Source of the DNA: Selaginella moellendorffii
Taxonomy: Eukaryota > Streptophyta > Lycopodiopsida > Selaginellales > Selaginellaceae
DNA: 25,476 nucleotides
NCBI RefSeq assembly: GCF_000143415.4
Contig: NW_003314313.1
Span: forward strand, 601,816 to 627,291
Direction: 5' to 3'
Numbering within the stretch: position 1 is the first letter of the stretch; every line of letters begins with the position of its first letter. Below are positions 20,455 through 25,476 of this stretch, piece after piece. The notes beneath the pieces were generated by a model that was not told the DNA's origin, did not search any database, and saw only the letters and a list, made by a program, of their open reading frames with translations. The position numbers and the translations under genes are program-made.

Positions 20455-20895
20455 TCTCAGACTCGAACTCGGACTTGGACTCGAACTCGGACTTGGACTC
20501 GGACTCGAACTCGGGCTTGGGCTCGGTCTCGGCCTTGTCCTCGGACTCGAACTCGGGCTTGGGCTCGGTCTCGGCCTTGTCCTCGGTCTTGGTCCTGGTC
20601 TCGGTCTCGGTCTCAGTCCCAGTCTCGGTCTCAGTCTCGACTTCGGACTCCATCTTGGATTCCACCTCGGGTCCATCTAGGACTCCATCTCGGTCCATCT
20701 CGGACTCCATCTCGGACTCCATCTCAGACTCCATCTCGGACTCCATCTCGGGTTCATTTCGGATTCCATCTCAGACTCCAATTCGGGTCCATCTCGGATC
20801 CATCTCAGACCCCATCTCAAACTCCATCTCACGTCCATCTTAGATTCCATCTTGGGTCCATCTCAAGTCCATCTCAGACTCCATTTCGGACTCCT
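20455..20895 (-). repeat. Minisatellite in solo LTR (reverse)
   Basis: Reverse complement of the LARD LTR arrays: 6-bp ctcgga/ctcggt units to about 20650, then 12-bp ggactccatctc units. It is shorter and more degenerate than in the complete element. Confidence 0.88.
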
Positions 20896-21128
20896 CCACG
20901 TGTCATGTGCTGGTCCTCTCATGTCCCTTTTATAGAGACTCACTTATTACTCGCTTCATGCTCGTTTCTTGAGGGCTCTGTTGGAAGTTCCACTCCCACT
21001 CTCGACCTTTCAAGTCGGAGCCTTTTAGTCCAAACGTGTTACACTTGTTTGGCTTTTGCTTCGGCCACTACCACGTGGCACCCTTTTGGCTCCACTTTGG
21101 GGCTTAGGGATTTGTGTCTCACAGAAAC

Positions 21129-21577
21129 TTTAGATATATTATTTTGATGTTGTTTATCATTTGGGGAGTTTTATGGCTAATGTTGATGCCCATTCTCGAA
21201 ATTTTCCTTCTTCGCTCTTTTCTCATATTTTTTATAAAACTTTCAGAAAATAGTCCCACATTTATGGCTGAGGCATTTCATGTTTTGACCTCTCGGTTGG
21301 GGATACACTACACTTTCATGAGTGTTTATCATCCATCGTCAGATGGTTTGGTGAAATGGCTTGTTCGGACCTTCAAAGGGATGATTGTGAAATATATAAA
21401 CTTTCAGGATTCAGATTGGGATGGTTATTTGCCATCTTTTTAGTATGCATATGTCACAAGGATGCAAATTTTTGTTAGTGCTTCACCATATAAACTCCTA
21501 TATGGTTATGATCCAATACTACTAATGGAGTTGAGTTTATCTTATGTGATTGCCACGAGCTGCCTATACTAAATCTT
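21129..21577 (+). pseudogene. Decayed integrase, gypsy element 2
   Basis: The frame around 21262-21441 gives HVLTSRLGIHYTFMSVYHP then SSDGLVKWLVRTFKGM. This matches the Ty3 integrase segment STAYHPQTDGQTERxNRTLE, but the catalytic Glu after DGxx is lost (Val-Lys). After one stop (21441-21443) it continues SASPYKLLYGYDPILLMEL (about 21479-21535), the usual end of the integrase core. It is interrupted by a LARD-family solo LTR at 21578. No function expected. Confidence 0.85.
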
Positions 21578-22149
21578 TGTGAGACACAAATCCCTATGCC
21601 CTAAAGTAAAGTAGAAAGGGTGTCACATAGTAGTGGTCAAAGCGGAAGTCCAACAAACATAATATATTTGGACTAAATATTCTAACTTGGAAAATCAAAA
21701 GTGGGAGTGGAACTCCAAACAAAGTGCTCAAGGGGTGAGCAGGAAGCAATTGGGGAATGAGTCTCTAAAATGGGACACAAAAAGAACTAATACATAGTGA
21801 ATGTCATGACATATGAAAGTGTCAAGAACAAGTCCAAGAAGGAGTCTAAGATGGAGCCTGATATAGACTTGAGATGGACCCAAGATGAAGTCCAATACGG
21901 ACCCGAGATAGACCTAAAATGGAGTTCGAGATGGAGTCTGATATAGATCCAAGATGGACCTGAGATGGAGTTTGAGATGGACTCGAGATGAAGTTTGAGA
22001 TGGACCCAAGATGAAGTTTGAGATGGACCCATGATGGAGTCCGAGGTTGAGTGGAATAAGACTTATAGAGGTTGTGAGTGAGACTCCTCCAAATGGTCAA
22101 AAGTGTGGTTAAGTGACTAAAGTAGAATGAAAAATTTAGTTTCTTTACA
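21578..22149 (+). mobile_element. Shortened solo LTR of LARD family, plus strand (572 bp)
   Basis: It begins TGTGAGACACAAATCCC and ends TTTCTTTACA. Flanks are ATCTT (21573-21577) and GTCTT (22150-22154), a target duplication with one mismatch. It holds a worn minisatellite (about 21830-22050) that jumps to the last roughly 90 bases of the LTR, so about 0.9 kb between array and 3' end is deleted. It is the most diverged family member here. Confidence 0.88.
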
Positions 22150-22154
22150 GTCTT

Positions 22155-22600
22155 GGGATCAATATTTAACAAGTATATTTCCACTTGTCCAAGTAAAGTT
22201 TGCTGAACATCTGGGTCATATATAAGTGGGACAACAATGGTGTTACAACTTCATCATTATCCACTTACAAAGTACAAAGTGGATGACTTAGTGTTAGTCT
22301 ATTTTCCCAATCTTATGGTACAAAGTTTTTTTAAAGGGCTCCTTGTTCAGCGGAAGAGATTATTGTGGCAAGCTGGACTGCAAGTTTATAAAGTTTGGCA
22401 TAACGTTTAACAAATTAATCCTTCAAAAATTGTGTATGTGTAGCAATTGAAACATTTCGTACAAAGGGATCAGAAACAACTTGCACCCCTTACAGATCGA
22501 TTGATGCCTCCTCCTAATGTTCCTCCAAATCCCGGCCCGTCCACAAAAGAACTCTATTCCATCATTCTAAAAGAAAGGGATGATATGAGGTCTAAGTGTA
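22155..22600 (+). pseudogene. 3' end of pol, gypsy element 2
   Basis: Fragments continue the integrase C-terminal part: YKVDDLVLVYFPNL (about 22265-22312, frames shifted) and INPSKIVYV...LKHF (to about 22455), like the YKVGDxVLV and INPxK segments following Ty3 integrase cores. The open piece 22447-22653 (PPPNVPPNPGPS...) is the tail. No chromodomain is evident. Confidence 0.6.
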
Positions 22601-22614
22601 TAGCTACAATACTG

Positions 22615-22747
22615 TATACTAATATTAACATAGTGGGATTTGATAGCCGTTAAATTGATTTCAATTTAGACCATTCACTCTTGTATATAAGCTAAGGTTT
22701 TTAGGTTAATTAATATGCACTCCATTTTCATATTCCATGCACTTACA
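22615..22747 (+). repeat. Retroelement-derived repeat, copy 2 (pair with 2927-3049)
   Basis: Directly follows gypsy pol. Shares tatactaatatt, tagtggga, the TATATAA box (22684-22690) and atgcacttaca with the copy at 2.9 kb. Confidence 0.65.
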
Positions 22748-23220
22748 GTATGTTGAGAATTATTTTTAAAAAAAAATACTTCTCAAGCTTTATTGTAATA
22801 ACTAAACTTTCACCATCTAATGCTTCATATTCCATATTTCATGCTCCAAGATTTATATTCCATGTTTCTATCATATAATTTCATTTTAAATTTTTCTATG
22901 TGTTGCCAAAGTATATTTGGAGGAAATTGTAAAAATGGGAAAAATTAAAAGCATCATTCATATATATATGTAAAAGAGGCTACTAATTCAATTGTTAAGT
23001 TTCTAAATTAGCTTGGAGTTTATATTTACACTAAAATACTTAATTTACACGTAGTTTGAACAATAGAGAAATTAAATAACTTTAAACTTAAGAGTAACTT
23101 ATCTTTAATGGGTTTAAAGTAACTTTGAACAATACTTAATTTTGATTACTACCCTTGATAGATATTTAAATCCAAAAATCTTTAGAAATTTTTGTTATCT
23201 AATAGTAATACCTTTGAGAA
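22748..23220. other. AT-rich spacer
   Basis: No gene or motif. Very AT-rich up to the abrupt start of GST-array sequence at about 23221. Confidence 0.5.
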
Positions 23221-23420
23221 ATTCTGCTTGCAGCAGAGACAGACAACACTGAGTCACTAAGGGTGGGCGTTGTAGACAACACTGACGCCTCGCCACGAGA
23301 CAAGAGTTGTAGCACAGGACCAAATTACACCTACCGATTCTTTTAAGCTGTCTCCAGAAAGGTACTTGAACCGCAAGTTAATTTCTCACACTTCTTTTCC
23401 CTTTTGTAGGAGATAACGCA
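23221..23420 (+). pseudogene. 3' remnant of tail-anchored gene unit (copy 1)
   Basis: Matches 25133-25300 closely: ttctgcttgcag|cagagacaga (splice-acceptor-like), accaaattacacctac, aaggtacttgaaccgcaag, and cttttgtag|gagataacgcaag (a second acceptor). The coding exons present upstream of the second copy (24331-25011) are absent here. AT-rich spacer and transposons take their place. Confidence 0.7.
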
Positions 23421-23596
23421 AGAAATTACCCTTGACTCGAGGATTGTTCGTCAGGAGGTATGGTTTTATACAAGTTTTCTGACTTTTTGTGGCAGGCACG
23501 CTGGAGTCGTGGGATGCGTGGGACCCGTACAAAAGCCTCTAACTGGTACGTTGTGCCTTGTATTTTCTGGGTTTCTCTTTTGTGCGAGTAGCAGCC

Positions 23597-24309
<713 letters not shown>

Positions 24310-24330
24310 AACACGGACGGTTTTCAAGAT

Positions 24331-25011
24331 ATGTACTGTTTTCGATTCATCATCTCGTCTCGAAACCCGTCTAAGGCCGGGGACGTGAGTGAGATCGAGG
24401 AAGATGGAACTGATTCTGAGGAACTGTCGTCCGGATGGAGGTTCCTAGCACGAGTTCTTGGCATCGGCCGATTTTTTCCCATTCGAAAGGAGTTGAAGAA
24501 GAAGATAACAAAGATACACAAAGGATTATATACGACTGTAGCTGACAAGGTAAGGGAAGGAGTTTCTGTTTTCAGTTTTCAGTTTTAAGCCATGATGCGT
24601 GTCTTTCAGGAACAAGTTCTGTTCGAGCAGAGGGAATTTATAAATTTTTGGGAGCAAAACCTACGCTACACAGCGCCAGACGCAGTCCCGAGAGCAGCAG
24701 CAGCGCCTAAACCGCCAGCGGCTGAGAGACGGAGCCACCCTGATTTTAGCAAGTTTTTCAAGATCAGGCTCAAGTTTCCTTCAGTGCCAGTGCGTCCAGC
24801 GTTCCGACTTGTGAAGAGCTTCATAATGTGGTGGTGGCCGAGACAAACTAAGAAGGAGCCAACGGATGATGCTGCTGTTGCTCCTGATGCTGCCGCCAGC
24901 TTTGGAACGCCGTTGCCTCCAAATCTACTGAGTGAGACTTGGGAAGCCTTCAAACTCAAGCTCGGCTTAGTCGTGGTGCTGCTGGTGATCTCGCTCTTGG
25001 TCCTCAGATAA
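24331..25011 (+). CDS. Unrecognised tail-anchored protein, two exons (24331-24549, 24610-25011)
   Basis: Family not recognised. Splicing with AAG|GTAAGG and TTTCAG|GAACAA removes a 60-bp phase-0 intron and gives about 206 aa. Visible order: an acidic stretch (about 17-33, EIEEDGTDSEE), a hydrophobic/basic segment with FLARVLGIGRFFP and RKELKKKITKIHKG (38-65), a Glu/Phe-rich stretch (FEQREFINFWEQN), Ala/Pro-rich linkers, and a C-terminal hydrophobic segment (about 191-205, LGLVVVLLVISLLVL) ending in one Arg. That looks like a tail anchor with the bulk facing the cytosol. The ATG lies in sequence homologous to the GST 3' UTR, so the true start may differ or the gene may be 5'-truncated. It lies 22 bases after the GST stop. 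Confidence 0.55.
24550..24609 (+). other. 60-bp intron of the tail-anchored gene
   Basis: Strong donor GTAAGG and acceptor TGTCTTTCAG. Reading through gives a stop at about 24586-24588, so splicing is needed to join the two open pieces. Confidence 0.75.
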
Positions 25012-25310
25012 CGCACGCACACCTCTCTAGAGCCGAGGTATGGTTTAACACCTCTCATTTGTTCGCTTCGCTGTATAAAATATAGATGTCTGACACTCGA
25101 GTCTTTGTCCCGTGATCTTTTACGTTTTATCTTTTCTGCTTGCAGCAGAGACAGAGACACTAATGCCTCACTCCGAGACAAGAGTCGTATCAGAGGACCA
25201 AATTACACCTACGGATTGTTTTAAGCTGTCACCAGGAAGGTACTTGAACCGCAAGTTAATTTCTCACACTTCTTTTCCCTTCTGTAGGAGATAACGCAAG
25301 AATCTACCGC
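25012..25310 (+). other. Downstream exon-like blocks after the tail-anchored gene
   Basis: Possible donor gag|gtatgg (about 25038) and acceptor ttttctgcttgcag (ends 25145). The next block, cagagacagag ... caggaag|gtacttg (to about 25240), is followed by another acceptor, cccttctgtag (ends 25287). This may be a spliced 3' UTR or the 5' leader of the next GST. The block recurs at 23221-23420. Confidence 0.45.
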
Positions 25311-25476
25311 AAACATAATCTTGACTCGAGGATTGGCGCGAGACCGTCAGAAGGGATGGTGTTTATAAAGGTCACGACGAGTTTTCTGATCTTTTGTGGC
25401 AGGCACGCTGGAGTCCCGTACAAAAGCCTCTTAACTTAGAGACTTCTCAGGTGCCTTAACGAATATCCACCGGCTC
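25311..25476 (+). promoter_or_regulatory. Leader/promoter of a further GST beyond the window
   Basis: aaacataatcttgactcgagg, agaccgtcagaag, TATAAA (25364-25369), gttttctgatcttttgtgg and ggtgccttaacgaatatcc repeat the upstream region of the intact GST (1205-1400) in the same order. The window ends about 65 bases before the expected ATG. Confidence 0.7.

Larger units (their letters stand above)
19283..21123 (-). mobile_element. Solo LTR of LARD family, minus strand (1841 bp)
   Basis: On the plus strand it begins TGTAAGTGACTAATTTTTCC and ends TTTGTGTCTCACA, the reverse complement of the LARD LTR ends. Perfect GAAAC target duplications flank it (19278-19282 and 21124-21128). No interior or second LTR is present, so it formed by recombination between two LTRs. 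It carries the shared block (20438-20453, reverse), a reverse minisatellite (about 20455-20895) and an internal 190-bp duplication. It interrupts gypsy element 2 between RNase H and integrase. Confidence 0.93.

Overview
The window is plant nuclear DNA: a small tandem array of tau-class glutathione S-transferase (GST) genes split by about 21 kb of nested LTR retrotransposons. The confident introns are very short (55, 55 and 60 bp), with GC-rich compact genes beside AT-rich or repeat DNA. That pattern fits a Selaginella-like lycophyte, but this is inference and no sequence here proves the genus.

Layout. 1-920: AT-rich, no gene recognised. 922-1257: a GST leader plus about 14 codons, truncated and fused to the leader of the next unit. 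1446-2184: an intact two-exon tau GST of 227 aa. 2260-23220: retrotransposon nest. 23221-23420: remnant of the 3' part of a neighbouring transcription unit. 23597-24309: a second tau GST, broken by a 2-bp deletion in exon 1 and carrying two further deletions in exon 2. 24331-25011: an unrecognised two-exon gene with a C-terminal membrane segment. 25130-25476: its downstream exon-like blocks and the leader/promoter of a further GST beyond the window. The ancestral repeat unit was probably [tail-anchored gene + GST].

Retrotransposon nest. (a) Two decayed plus-strand Ty3/gypsy elements: one at 3055-6172 (LTR, gag, protease, start of RT, rest deleted) and one at 15726-22747 (LTR, gag, protease, RT start, RNase H, integrase). 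Extra LTR pieces of the same family lie at 6173-7730. (b) A young, structurally complete but non-coding element at 8057-15549, with TG...CA LTRs of about 1.85 kb, a perfect 5-bp target duplication (TTAAC), an initiator-Met-tRNA-type primer site, a purine tract, and about 4.1 kb of internal DNA without coding capacity. This is a LARD-type (large retrotransposon derivative) element. Its LTRs carry a long 12-bp/6-bp minisatellite. (c) Three more LTRs of this LARD family sit in the 15.7-22.7 kb gypsy element: a truncated minus-strand copy (18406-18897), a full solo LTR on the minus strand with perfect GAAAC target duplications (19283-21123), and a shortened plus-strand solo LTR (21578-22149).

The most interesting points are the LARD family; a 16-bp block plus spaced TATAGTA shared by the LARD LTR and the local gypsy LTRs, which hints at an autonomous partner; and the fact that the transposon nest occupies the place where unit 1 of the GST array should carry its copy of the tail-anchored gene. 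A 100-N assembly gap in the 3' LARD LTR probably stands for about 440 bp.
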